Positions 42,454-50,553 of a stretch of DNA of 63,234 bases are shown here, piece after piece. The translations under genes were made by a program, and so were the position numbers. The stretch covers positions 1-63,234 of the forward strand of contig DASTPT010000003.1 of NCBI GenBank assembly GCA_035762085.1, given 5' to 3'. The DNA is from HRBIN12 sp035762085. GTDB taxonomy: Bacteria > Actinomycetota > UBA4738 > HRBIN12. The stretch's first letter is position 1; each line of letters starts with the position of its first letter. The notes below the pieces were generated by a model. The model saw nothing but the letters and a program-made list of their open reading frames with translations, did not search any database and was not told the origin of the DNA.

Positions 42454-43244
42454 GCACCGGACCGATCCCGCCCCGTCCCGACGCTCTGCACCCGATGCCG
42501 GCGCCGCCCGTCCCGCCCGAGATGCCCGCGCGCGGGCTCGCCGCCCGGCCGAAGGCCACGTGGTCGTGGTGGGAGGCCGTCCTGGTGTACCTCGGCGCGT
42601 TCTTCGTCGCGGGGATCGCCGCCCTCCCGGTCATCGAGGTCGTCGGCGATGACGACCTCGGCTCGATCGTCGCCACGGTCGCGGCCGCGCTCGTGATCCT
42701 CGGCATCGTGGTGTTCTGGCTGCGCCGCCAGCACCCGCGGTGGCTCGACGTGATCGGCCTGCCCCGCCGCTGGTTCCCCGATGTGCGCGCCGGCGCGGTC
42801 TTCGGGATCGGGCTGTACGTGGTCGTCGTGTTCATCGTCGGGGCGCTGCTCGTCCTGCTGTTCCAGGCGATCTCGGGGGAGGCGGTGGACGCGCCCGAGC
42901 AGGTCTCGACGGACCTGCCGCCCATCGGTGTCGTGACGACGATCGTCTACGCGGTCGTCCTGGCGCCGATCGGCGAGGAGCTGTTCTTCCGAGGCGTGCT
43001 GTTCCGGTCGATCCGCGACCACCGTGGGTTCTGGGCGGGCGCGCTGGGATCGTCGGTCGCGTTCGGGTTGATCCACTACATCCCGGGTCCGGTGCTCGAC
43101 AGCCTGCTGCTGATGACCGTGATGGTGTTCACCGGTCTGGGCATGTCGTACATCTACGAGCGGCGCGGCTCGATCGTCGCGCCCATCGCAGCGCACATGG
43201 CGTTCAACGCGATCGGGCTCATCCTGATCTACGGGCTCGGGTGA
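42450..43244 (+). CDS. CPBP family intramembrane glutamic protease
   Basis: 264 residues with about seven to eight membrane helices after a Pro-rich N-terminus (about 1-36). The CPBP/Abi motifs are intact: E176-E177 and R181 in GEELFFRGVLF, H209 in FGLIHY, and H249/N253 in AAHMAFNAIG. These form the active site in Rce1-type proteases. Its substrate is unknown; the family includes CAAX-processing and bacteriocin-immunity members. The GTG overlaps the upstream membrane protein by 4 bases. Confidence 0.85.
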   Translation: MSTGPIPPRPDALHPMPAPPVPPEMPARGLAARPKATWSWWEAVLVYLGAFFVAGIAALPVIEVVGDDDLGSIVATVAAALVILGIVVFWLRRQHPRWLDVIGLPRRWFPDVRAGAVFGIGLYVVVVFIVGALLVLLFQAISGEAVDAPEQVSTDLPPIGVVTTIVYAVVLAPIGEELFFRGVLFRSIRDHRGFWAGALGSSVAFGLIHYIPGPVLDSLLLMTVMVFTGLGMSYIYERRGSIVAPIAAHMAFNAIGLILIYGLG

Positions 43245-43259
43245 GCCGGAGGAGGAGGG

Positions 43260-43691
43260 GTGGCGGTCTTCCCCAGCGACGAGTGGCTCCGGATCTACCG
43301 GGAGCGGATCAACGACTCGCCCGAGTACCGCGACGCGGCGGCCGACTGGGAGGGCGATATTGCGTTCGTCTTCGAGGCCGAGCCGAACAAGGGCGTTCCC
43401 GACGAGCTGTGGGCGTGGATGGACCTGTGGCACGGCGAGTGCCGCGACGCCCACATGGTGAGGCCCGACGGCGAGGTCACCGCGCCGTACGTGATCCGCG
43501 CTCCGTACACCCGCTGGAAGGACGTCCTGCGGGGGGACCTCGACCCCGTGAAGGGGATGATGCAGGGCAAGCTCAAGCTCCAGGGCGACCTGCCGACGAT
43601 CATCCGCTACGTCCGCGCGGCGAACGAGCTCGTGCACCTGACGATGAGCGTGCCCACCGAGTTCCTCGACGAGGCACGCACGCTAGGCTGA
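43260..43691 (+). CDS. SCP2-type sterol/lipid-carrier-like protein
   Basis: 143 residues. The layout of an SCP-2 lipid-binding domain: an N-terminal helix (WLRIYRERINDSPEYRDAA), a beta-sheet core (DIAFVFEAEPNKG, DGEVTAPYVIRAPYTRWKD) and the GKLKLQGDLPTIIRYV segment typical of the family. No catalytic residues. Proteins of this type bind acyl-CoA or other lipids. GTG 43260 has GGAGGAGGGG upstream. Another probable SCP2-like gene is on the far side of the alcohol dehydrogenase. Confidence 0.7.
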   Translation: MAVFPSDEWLRIYRERINDSPEYRDAAADWEGDIAFVFEAEPNKGVPDELWAWMDLWHGECRDAHMVRPDGEVTAPYVIRAPYTRWKDVLRGDLDPVKGMMQGKLKLQGDLPTIIRYVRAANELVHLTMSVPTEFLDEARTLG

Positions 43692-43715
43692 GCGGCCGGT
43701 AGTCCGGAGGGGCGC

Positions 43716-44756
43716 GTGCGGGCGGTCGTGTACGAGGAGGTCGGCAGGGTCGCGGTCGCCGACGTTCCCGATCCCGTGGTGACCGAGCCCGACGACGCGG
43801 TGATCCGCGTGACGACCTCGGCGATCTGCGGCTCGGACCTGCACTTCTTCCACGGCAAGGCGCCGCTCGACCGAGGCGAGGGGATCGGCCACGAGGCGGT
43901 CGGCGTCGTCGAGCGCGTCGGCCCGGCCGTCGAGCGCATCCGCCCCGGCGATCGCGCAGTGGTCTCCTTCGTGATCGCCTGCGGGGCGTGCTGGTTCTGC
44001 ACGGCCGGCCAGACGCAGCTCTGCGAGGACTTCCGCAACCTCGGCGCGGGGATCCTGGGTGGCGACCTCGGCGGCGCGCAGGCCGAGCTCCTGCGCGTGC
44101 CGCACGCGGACACGAACCTGCTCGCGCTGCCGGAGACGCTCGACGACGAGCGCGCGCTGTTCCTGGGAGACATCCTCACGACCGGCGTGTACGGCGCCGA
44201 GGTCGCGGACGTCCGGCCCGGCGACACCGTGGCCGTGGTCGGCGCGGGCCCGGTCGGGTTCTTCGCGATCCAGGCAGCGCTCGCGCGGGGCGCGAGCCTG
44301 GTCCTCGCGCTCGACACGGTGCCCGACCGGCTGGCGCTGGCCGAGCGGGTCGGAGCGGAGCCGATCGACGTCGGCGCCCAGCATCCGCAGATGGCGGTGG
44401 CCGAGCGGACCGGCGACCGAGGCGCCGACGTCGTGATCGAGGCCGTGGGTCATCCGTCCGCCTTCGAGACGGCGATCGACGTGGTCCGCCGCGGCGGCCG
44501 GGTCGCGGTCGTCGGGATGTACACGAGCGAGTCGATCGAGCTGCCGATCGGCATCTGGTGGGCCCGAGCGCTCGACGTCCGCTTCGCCGGTGTGTGTCCG
44601 GTGCACGCGTGGTGGGGGGTTGCGCTCCGCGACGTGGAGGACCGACGGATCGACCCGCTCCCGATCGTGTCGCACCGCCTGCCGCTCGAGGATGCGCCGC
44701 TCGGGTACGAGCTGTTCGCCGCTCGCCGGGCGACGAAGGTGCTCCTCCTGCCGTGA
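43716..44756 (+). CDS. Zinc-dependent alcohol dehydrogenase-like oxidoreductase
   Basis: 346 residues of the medium-chain dehydrogenase family. Catalytic zinc ligands are C38 (AICGSDLH) and the H59-E60 pair (GIGHEAVG). The structural zinc site is complete: C89, C92, C95, C103. The Rossmann motif is VVGAGPVGFFAIQAA. It should use NAD(P) to oxidise an alcohol or polyol; sorbitol/threonine-dehydrogenase and glutathione-independent formaldehyde dehydrogenase types are near by pattern. GTG 43716 has GGAGGGG upstream. The stop overlaps the next gene as GTGA. Confidence 0.88.
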   Translation: MRAVVYEEVGRVAVADVPDPVVTEPDDAVIRVTTSAICGSDLHFFHGKAPLDRGEGIGHEAVGVVERVGPAVERIRPGDRAVVSFVIACGACWFCTAGQTQLCEDFRNLGAGILGGDLGGAQAELLRVPHADTNLLALPETLDDERALFLGDILTTGVYGAEVADVRPGDTVAVVGAGPVGFFAIQAALARGASLVLALDTVPDRLALAERVGAEPIDVGAQHPQMAVAERTGDRGADVVIEAVGHPSAFETAIDVVRRGGRVAVVGMYTSESIELPIGIWWARALDVRFAGVCPVHAWWGVALRDVEDRRIDPLPIVSHRLPLEDAPLGYELFAARRATKVLLLP

Positions 44757-45172
44757 CCGCCGCGCGGGTGGCGTACGCCGACGCGGAGCCGAACGGGCTC
44801 GCCGCGATGGTGGGCGGCCTGATCGAGGCGAACCTGGCGCAGCATCCGGCCCGCGAGCGTCTGCTTCGGCGCGCGGTGATCGACCTGGTCGCGCTCGACG
44901 CCGACGTCGCCGTGAGCCTCGCGATCGATCGGCACGACGTGCGCGTCGCGAACGGGCTCGCCGACGGCCGCGCCGACGTGCGGGTGACCACGGACTCCCT
45001 GTCGCTCGTCGAGCTGGCCGGCGCGCCACTGCGTTTCGGGTTCCCCGACGTGTTCCATCCGGAGGGGCGCCTCCTCGTGCGCAAGGTCCTCGGGCGCGAG
45101 ATCCGCATCGAGGGACTGGCTCGGCATCCGCTGCGCCTCTCGCGGATCACGCGATTGCTCTCGGTAACGTGA
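44753..45172 (+). CDS. Probable SCP2-like lipid-binding protein
   Basis: 139 residues with the alpha-beta order of a small SCP-2-like domain: an N-terminal helix (LAAMVGGLIEANLAQHPARERLL, cited by its ends), strands DVAVSLAIDRHDVRVANG and ADVRVTTDSLSLVELAG, and a final helix. Similarity to the protein at 43260 is limited. Coupled to the dehydrogenase by a GTGA overlap, so it likely acts with it, perhaps as a carrier of a hydrophobic substrate. Function unproven. Confidence 0.55.
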   Translation: MTAARVAYADAEPNGLAAMVGGLIEANLAQHPARERLLRRAVIDLVALDADVAVSLAIDRHDVRVANGLADGRADVRVTTDSLSLVELAGAPLRFGFPDVFHPEGRLLVRKVLGREIRIEGLARHPLRLSRITRLLSVT

Positions 45173-45275
45173 ATCCTCGGGTTGCCGCCGCCCCGCCCCG
45201 GGATACCATGGCGTTGCCGAGGCCGCGGCCGGACCACCGCCCTCCCGCCGTGACGTCGTTGCGCGAGCGCGACGC

Positions 45276-45281
45276 TAGGCT
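45276..45281 (+). promoter_or_regulatory. -10 element, leaderless start of meaB
   Basis: TAGGCT, 7 bases, then GTG 45289, with no ribosome site. Fits the leaderless class well. Confidence 0.55.
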
Positions 45282-45288
45282 GTCCGCC

Positions 45289-46218
45289 GTGGAGCTGGTC
45301 GAGCGGATCGTCGCGGGCGATCGCCGGGCGGTCGCGCGCGCGATCTCGATGGTCGAGGACGGCGCCGAGGGCCTGCCCGAGCTCTCGGCCGAGCTGTTCC
45401 CGAGCACCGGGCGCGCGCGCACGATCGGGCTCACCGGCGCGCCCGGCGTCGGCAAGTCCACGCTCGCCGGCGAGCTGGTCCGGGTCGCGCGCTCGCGAGG
45501 GCTTTCGGCGGCGGTGCTGGCGATCGACCCGACCTCGCCGTTCACGGGCGGCGCGCTCCTCGGCGACCGCGTCCGGATGCAGGACCACGCGACCGACCCC
45601 GGCGTGTTCATCCGCTCGATGGCCACGCGCGGTCACCTCGGCGGCATGGCGCTCGCCGCGCCCGAGGCCGTGCGCATCCTGGACGCGTCCGGCAAGGACG
45701 TCGTGATCGTCGAGACCGTCGGTGTCGGGCAAGCCGAGGTGGACGTCGCGGCGGCCACCGACACGACGCTCGTCGTCGTCGCGCCCGGGTGGGGAGACGC
45801 GGTGCAGGTTGCGAAGGCCGGCATCCTCGAGATCGCCGACGTGTTCGTCGTGAACAAGGCCGACCGCGAGGGCGCGGGGGCGGCGGTCCGCGACCTCCAG
45901 CAGATGCTGCGGCTCGGCCAGGAGCTCGTGTGGACGCCGCCCGTCCTGGAGACCGGAGCGGCGGACGGCACGGGCGTCGCGGAACTCTGGGAAGCTATCG
46001 AGGACCACCGCGCGCACCTGGAGGCGACGGGTCTGCTCGCCGACGGCCGCCGAGCGCGGCTCCTGCGCGAGGTCGAGGGCCTGACCGTCGAGGGCCTGCG
46101 CGGGCGCGTGCGAGCGATGCTCGAGGACGACGCCGACCTCGCCGACGCCCTCGTCGAGCGCCGGACCGATCCGTACCGCGCCGCTTCGCTGCTCATAGAG
46201 CGGGCGGCCGCGAGGTAG
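45289..46218 (+). CDS. meaB: Methylmalonyl-CoA mutase-associated GTPase
   Basis: 309 residues. G3E GTPase that guards and reloads B12-dependent mutases. P-loop GAPGVGKST (50-58), then AIDPTSPFTGGALLGDRVRM, ETVGVGQAEVD and NKADREG (the guanine-specific NKxD). GTG 45289 gives the typical N-terminus (VELVERIVAGDRRAVARAIS); an in-frame ATG at 45208 would add 27 residues with no family similarity. It is followed 11 bases later by the mutase large chain, its expected partner. Confidence 0.93.
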   Translation: MELVERIVAGDRRAVARAISMVEDGAEGLPELSAELFPSTGRARTIGLTGAPGVGKSTLAGELVRVARSRGLSAAVLAIDPTSPFTGGALLGDRVRMQDHATDPGVFIRSMATRGHLGGMALAAPEAVRILDASGKDVVIVETVGVGQAEVDVAAATDTTLVVVAPGWGDAVQVAKAGILEIADVFVVNKADREGAGAAVRDLQQMLRLGQELVWTPPVLETGAADGTGVAELWEAIEDHRAHLEATGLLADGRRARLLREVEGLTVEGLRGRVRAMLEDDADLADALVERRTDPYRAASLLIERAAAR

Positions 46219-46229
46219 GGGGGAACACG

Positions 46230-47837
46230 GTGGAGGAACGTGACGCGCGGACGCTCTCGGGGCTGCCGCTGCCCGTCGTGGTCGGCCCCGACGACCTCGA
46301 GGGCTTCGACCCCGAGACCAAGCTCGGCCGCCCCGGGGCCTATCCATTCACCCGCGGCGTCTACCCGACGATGTACCGCGGCCGCCGGTGGACGATGCGG
46401 CAGTTCGCCGGCTTCGGCTCGGCCGCCGAGACCAACGCGCGGTACCGGTTCCTGCTCGAACAGGGACAGGGCGGTCTGTCGGTGGCGTTCGACATGCCCA
46501 CGCTCATGGGCCGCGACTCGGACGACCCCCGGTCCGAGGGCGAGGTCGGCCGGTGCGGCGTGGCGACCGACACGCTCGAGGACTTCCAGACGCTCTTCGA
46601 CGGCATCCCGCTCGGCGACATCACGACGTCGATGACGATCAGCGGGCCTGCGGTGATCGTGTTCGCGTTCTTCCTCGCGGCGGCGGAGCGCCAGGGCGTG
46701 CCCTGGGAACGGCTCGACGGCACGCTGCAAACGGACATCCTCAAGGAGTACATCGCGCAGAAGGAGTGGTTGTTCCCACCGCGGCCGCACCTCCGGTTGA
46801 TCGGCGACCTGATGGAGTTCTGCGCCGAGCACGTGCCGAAGTTCCACCCCGTCAGCGTGAGCGGCTACCACATCCGCGAGGCCGGCGCGACGGCCGTGCA
46901 GGAGCTCGCGTTCACGCTCGCCGACGGGTTCGCGTACGTCGAGCTCGGGTTGCAGCGCGGCCTCGACGTCGACCGCTTCGCGCCGGGGCTGTCGTTCTTC
47001 TTCAACGCACACATCGACTTCTTCGAGGAGATCGCGAAGTACCGTGCCGCACGACGCATCTGGGCGCGATGGCTGCGCGACCGTTACGGCGCGAGGGACG
47101 AGGCATCGATGCGGCTGCGGTTCCACACGCAGACCGCGGGGGTGTCGCTCACGGCGCAGCAGCCGATGAACAACGTCGTGCGCACGACCGTCGAGGCGCT
47201 CGCCGCGGTGCTGGGCGGCACGCAGTCGCTGCACACGAACGCGCTCGACGAGGTCCTGGCGCTGCCGACCGAGGAGGCCGCGAAGCTCGCGCTGCGGACG
47301 CAGCAGATCATCGCCCACGAGACCGGCGTGGCGGACGTGATCGACCCGCTCGGCGGCTCGTACTTCGTCGAGAGCCTCACCGACCGGATCGAGACCCTGG
47401 CCGAGGAGGAGTTCGCGCGCATCGAGGCGTGGGGGAACGGCTCGATGCTCGAGGGCGTCCTGGCCGGCATCGAGCGGGGTGAGCTCCAGCAGGCGATCGC
47501 CGAGTCGGCCTGGCGAGAGCAGGAGCGCTACGCCTCGGGGGACCTGGCGAAGGTCGGCGTCACCACGCTCGTCGAGGAGGACGAGCCGCCGATCGACGTT
47601 CTCGTGATCCCGCCGGAGGTCGAGGCCGAGCAGGTCGCGCGCGTCCGGGAGGCGCGCGGGCGACGCGACGCCGCCGCTGCCGGGCGCGCGATCGAGGACC
47701 TCCTCGAGGCCGCGGCATCGGACCGGAACGCGGTCCCGCCGCTCGTCGCATGCGCACGCGCCGGCTGCACCGAGGGCGAGATCGTGGAGGCGCTGCGGGG
47801 GGTGTTCGGCACCTATACCGAGACCCCTCGCTTCTGA
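46230..47837 (+). CDS. mcmA: Methylmalonyl-CoA mutase, large (substrate-binding) subunit
   Basis: 535 residues. The TIM-barrel substrate domain: YPFTRGVYPTMYRGRRWTMR, GFGSAAETNARYRFLL, ISGPAVIVFAFFLAAAE, RFHTQTAGVSLTAQQPMNN (cited by positions 47109-47170) and GGTQSLHTNALDE. It stops after the barrel, so the cobalamin-binding domain must be a separate polypeptide; none is in this window. The sequence is nearer to methylmalonyl-CoA mutase than to ethylmalonyl- or isobutyryl-CoA mutases by eye, but the choice is not certain. It rearranges (R)-methylmalonyl-CoA and succinyl-CoA in propionate metabolism. GTG 46230 has GGGGGG upstream. Confidence 0.9.
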   Translation: MEERDARTLSGLPLPVVVGPDDLEGFDPETKLGRPGAYPFTRGVYPTMYRGRRWTMRQFAGFGSAAETNARYRFLLEQGQGGLSVAFDMPTLMGRDSDDPRSEGEVGRCGVATDTLEDFQTLFDGIPLGDITTSMTISGPAVIVFAFFLAAAERQGVPWERLDGTLQTDILKEYIAQKEWLFPPRPHLRLIGDLMEFCAEHVPKFHPVSVSGYHIREAGATAVQELAFTLADGFAYVELGLQRGLDVDRFAPGLSFFFNAHIDFFEEIAKYRAARRIWARWLRDRYGARDEASMRLRFHTQTAGVSLTAQQPMNNVVRTTVEALAAVLGGTQSLHTNALDEVLALPTEEAAKLALRTQQIIAHETGVADVIDPLGGSYFVESLTDRIETLAEEEFARIEAWGNGSMLEGVLAGIERGELQQAIAESAWREQERYASGDLAKVGVTTLVEEDEPPIDVLVIPPEVEAEQVARVREARGRRDAAAAGRAIEDLLEAAASDRNAVPPLVACARAGCTEGEIVEALRGVFGTYTETPRF

Positions 47838-47853
47838 CCCGTCATCGGTCGCC

Positions 47854-47882
47854 TTGACGCATCGTCCGAACGCTCGTAGGCT
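47854..47882 (+). promoter_or_regulatory. Promoter of the nickel/cobalt transporter operon
   Basis: TTGACG (47854-47859), 17 bases, TAGGCT (47877-47882). Ideal spacing. Transcription would start near 47889, so the inverted repeat at 47905 lies just downstream, a good place for a repressor. Confidence 0.75.
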
Positions 47883-47904
47883 CGTCGTGGCGGTCTGCGG
47901 GTCG

Positions 47905-47926
47905 TTGCAATAGCGATGGATTGCAT
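47905..47926. promoter_or_regulatory. TTGCAA-N10-TTGCAT operator candidate (Fur-family, Nur-like)
   Basis: TGCAAT (47906-47911) and ATTGCA (47920-47925) are perfect inverted arms 8 bases apart. The half-site TTGCA recurs in front of the Fur-family gene at 51009. The Streptomyces nickel regulator Nur recognises a TTGCAA-type box with a 5-base spacer, from memory, so half-sites agree while spacing differs. Confidence 0.55.
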
Positions 47927-47972
47927 CCTCCGCCGCCGAGTCGGGGGGCCCGGGACCGAGGAGAGGAACGCG

Positions 47973-48665
47973 ATGCACATCCCCGATGGGTTCATCAACG
48001 CAGGCACGTCGCTCGCCGCCGGCGTGGCCTCGGCCGGGGGCGTCGGCGTCTGCCTCAAGAGGGCCGCGGCCACGATGGAGGAGAAGCAGGCGCCGCTCGC
48101 GGGGCTCGTCGCGGCGTTCGTGTTCGCGGCCCAGATGCTGAACTTCCCGGTGGCCCTGGGGACGAGCGGGCACCTGCTCGGCGGCGTGCTCGCGACGGTG
48201 CTCGTCGGTCCGTGGGCCGGCGCGATCTGCATCGCGCTGGTCCTGTTCGTGCAGGCGCTGTTCTTCGCCGACGGCGGGCTATCGGCGCTCGGACTGAACG
48301 TGCTGAACATGGCGCTGATCGGCGGGCTCGGCGGCTTCGTCGTCTTCCGCGGGATCCGCGGCGTGCTGCCGAGGACCCGCTCGATGGTCGTGGCCGCGTC
48401 CGCCGTCGCGGCGGGCGTGTCCGTCGTCCTGGCCTCGATCGGGTTCTTCGTCGAGTACGCGATCGGCGGCGTCGGCGACGTGTCGCTCGGCGCGATGTTC
48501 GCGGCGACGGTCGGCGTCCACGTGCTGATCGGGATCGGCGAGGCCGTCATCACGGGGCTCACCGTGAGCGCGGTGCTCGCGGTGCGCCCGGACCTGGTGT
48601 ACGGCGCGCGCGATCTGCTCCCGCGGCTCGAGATCCGGCCCAGCGAGCCCGTGGGGAGGAACTGA
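47973..48665 (+). CDS. Nickel/cobalt ECF transporter, substrate-binding membrane protein (NikM/CbiM)
   Basis: 230 residues with about seven membrane helices. The N-terminal MHIPDGF is the metal-binding start of the CbiM/NikM family, where the amino group, His2 and later histidines hold the ion. ATG 47973 is chosen for this and for GAGAGGA upstream; an earlier in-frame ATG at 47916 lies inside the operator. First gene of a M-N-Q-O operon. The N partner has a PDGLE motif, which favours nickel over cobalt, but the adjacent B12-dependent mutase makes cobalt possible. Confidence 0.9.
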   Translation: MHIPDGFINAGTSLAAGVASAGGVGVCLKRAAATMEEKQAPLAGLVAAFVFAAQMLNFPVALGTSGHLLGGVLATVLVGPWAGAICIALVLFVQALFFADGGLSALGLNVLNMALIGGLGGFVVFRGIRGVLPRTRSMVVAASAVAAGVSVVLASIGFFVEYAIGGVGDVSLGAMFAATVGVHVLIGIGEAVITGLTVSAVLAVRPDLVYGARDLLPRLEIRPSEPVGRN

Positions 48666-48670
48666 TCCCC

Positions 48671-49000
48671 GTGGACCGCAAGACCCTGCTGCTGTTCATC
48701 GCCGGGGGCCTGATCGTGGCCCTCGGCCTGGCCTTCTTCGTGAGCCCGCTCGCGAGCAGCTCGCCCGACGGGCTCGAGCGCGTCGCGATCGACCAGGGGT
48801 TCGCGGGCACCGCCGACGAGCACGCCGCCGCCGACGGACCGCTCGCGGATTACGGGGTGAAGGGCGTCGAGGACGAGGGGCTGTCCACGGGGATCGCCGG
48901 CGTGATCGGCGTCGCCGTGACCTTCGGCCTCGGGATGATCCTGTTCGGGCTCCTCCGCGCGGCGCGGGCGCGCCGGACGGAGCCGGCGTCCGACGCATGA
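48671..49000 (+). CDS. PDGLE-domain transporter subunit (NikN-like)
   Basis: 109 residues with two membrane helices (about 5-27 and 76-98) around an outer loop that carries SSSPDGLERVAIDQGF, the PDGLE signature found in NikN-type subunits. GTG 48671, 5 bases after the M component. Its stop overlaps the Q start as ATGA. Confidence 0.85.
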   Translation: MDRKTLLLFIAGGLIVALGLAFFVSPLASSSPDGLERVAIDQGFAGTADEHAAADGPLADYGVKGVEDEGLSTGIAGVIGVAVTFGLGMILFGLLRAARARRTEPASDA

Positions 49001-49764
49001 GCGGTCCACACTCCCACGCGCTGTACGTCCACGGACACACGTGGCTCCATGGGCTGGCGCCGCAGGCCAAGCTGACCGCACAGTTCCTGTTCGTCATCGC
49101 GGTGGTCGCGACGCCGCGCGAGGCCGTCTGGGCCTTCGGCCTGTACGCGCTCATGGTCCTCGGCCTGATCGTCGCGGCTCGATTGCCGGCGCCATTCGTG
49201 GCGAAGCGACTCGTGCTGGAGGTCCCGTTCATCCTGTTCGCGCTCCTGCTGCCGTTCGTCGGTGGCGGGGAGCGCGTCGAGGTCCTCGGACTCTCGCTCT
49301 CCGCCGAGGGTATGTGGGGCGCCTGGAACATCGTCGCGAAGGCCACGCTCGGCCTGTCGATCAGCATCGTCGTCGCCGCCACCACGACGATGCCCGAGTT
49401 CCTCCGTGGCTTCGAGGCCCTCCACATGCCGAGGGCGTTCACCTCGACCCTGTCGTTCATGATCAGGTACACGGACGTGATCGCCGACGAGATGCGGCGC
49501 ATGAAGGTCGCTCGTCAGTCGCGCGGGTACGACCCCCGCTGGCTGTGGCAGGTCCGCGCGATCGGCTCCGCCGCCGGCGCGCTGTTCATCCGCTCGTACG
49601 AGCGCGGCGAGCGCGTGTACCTGTCGATGCTCTCGCGGGGCTACGCGGGGGCGATCCCCAGGGTCGACGAGGCGTCCGCGTCCGCGGGGGTCTGGGCGAT
49701 CTCACTCGCGCTGCCCGCCGCCGCGGCCGCGATCGCGGTCCTCGCGTGGACGGTGACCCGATGA
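48997..49764 (+). CDS. ECF transporter transmembrane coupling protein (CbiQ/NikQ)
   Basis: 255 residues with about five to six membrane helices. The two coupling helices with Ala-Arg-Gly-type motifs are present as ARQSRGYDP and SMLSRGY, which dock on the ATPase. Overlaps its neighbours on both sides by 4 bases (ATGA twice), so translation of the four subunits is coupled. Confidence 0.92.
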   Translation: MSGPHSHALYVHGHTWLHGLAPQAKLTAQFLFVIAVVATPREAVWAFGLYALMVLGLIVAARLPAPFVAKRLVLEVPFILFALLLPFVGGGERVEVLGLSLSAEGMWGAWNIVAKATLGLSISIVVAATTTMPEFLRGFEALHMPRAFTSTLSFMIRYTDVIADEMRRMKVARQSRGYDPRWLWQVRAIGSAAGALFIRSYERGERVYLSMLSRGYAGAIPRVDEASASAGVWAISLALPAAAAAIAVLAWTVTR

Positions 49765-50531
49765 GCGACCCGGCGCTCCAGGTCCGCGAGCTGGCGTTCG
49801 CCTATCCGGACGGCAGCCAGGCGCTGTTCGGCGTGGACCTCACGGTCCAGCGCGGCGAGCGCGTGGCGTTGCTCGGACCGAACGGCGCCGGCAAGACCAC
49901 GCTCGTGATGCACCTGAACGGGATCCACGCCGCGCAGCACGGCTCGGTGGACGTCGGCGGCCTGCCGGTGACGAGGGAGCACCTGCGAGAGATCCGTCGC
50001 CGCGTCGGCATCGTGTTCCAGGACCCCGACGACCAGCTGTTCATGCCCACGGTGCGCGAGGACGTCGCGTTCGGTCCGGCGAACCTCGGGCTTCGGGGCG
50101 ACGAGCTCGACGCGCGCGTCCACGTTGCCCTCGAGGCGGTCGGCATGGCGGAGTTCGGCGACCGGGCGCCGCACCACCTGTCGTTCGGGCAGCGCCGCCG
50201 GGTCGCGGTCGCCACGGTCCTCGCGATGGAGCCCGAGATCCTCGTGCTCGACGAGCCCAGCTCGAACCTGGATCCCGCCGGTCGCCGCGAGCTGGCCGAC
50301 ATCCTACGCAGCCTGCGCATCACGATGCTCATGGTCACGCACGACCTGCCGTACGCCTTGGAGCTGTGCCCGCGGGCGGTGGTGATGAACCGCGGGACGA
50401 TCGTCGCCGACGGTCCGACGGTGCAGATCCTCTCCGACGAGCCGTTGATGTCCGCGAACCGCCTGGAGCTCCCGTACGGCTTCTTCCCCGAGCTGGCGGC
50501 TCCGACCGAGAGCCGGACCGCGACGGCCTGA
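49761..50531 (+). CDS. ECF transporter ATPase (CbiO/NikO)
   Basis: 256 residues. Walker A GPNGAGKTT, Q-loop VFQDPDDQLFMPTV (the DPDDQ-F form is typical of CbiO/EcfA), signature HLSFGQRRRVAVATVLAM, Walker B ILVLDEPSSNLDP and H-loop VTHDLPYALE. It drives metal uptake together with Q, M and N. The gene ends 15 bases from the convergent Fur-family regulator. Confidence 0.94.
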   Translation: MSDPALQVRELAFAYPDGSQALFGVDLTVQRGERVALLGPNGAGKTTLVMHLNGIHAAQHGSVDVGGLPVTREHLREIRRRVGIVFQDPDDQLFMPTVREDVAFGPANLGLRGDELDARVHVALEAVGMAEFGDRAPHHLSFGQRRRVAVATVLAMEPEILVLDEPSSNLDPAGRRELADILRSLRITMLMVTHDLPYALELCPRAVVMNRGTIVADGPTVQILSDEPLMSANRLELPYGFFPELAAPTESRTATA

Positions 50532-50553
50532 GGCGTCGAGACGGGCTCAGCCG
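50524..50553. terminator. Possible bidirectional terminator between cbiO-type and fur-type genes
   Basis: CGGC-c-TGAG (50524-50532) can pair with CTCA-GCCG (50546-50553) across a 13-base loop, with one bulged C. Both stop codons lie in the stem. Symmetric, so it could serve both convergent genes; no T-run. Confidence 0.35.

Noticed and set aside
45208..45288. Earlier ATG for meaB at 45208
   Set aside because: Adds 27 Pro/Arg-rich residues with no similarity to MeaB, and GTG 45289 has a well-spaced -10 element.
47916..47972. Earlier ATG for the NikM/CbiM gene at 47916
   Set aside because: Would bury the metal-binding MHIPDG terminus and overlap the operator; ATG 47973 has a ribosome site.
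47838..47972. Cobalamin riboswitch before the metal transporter
   Set aside because: The leader is only about 85 bases, too short, and lacks the conserved B12-box sequence; the inverted repeat explains the region better.
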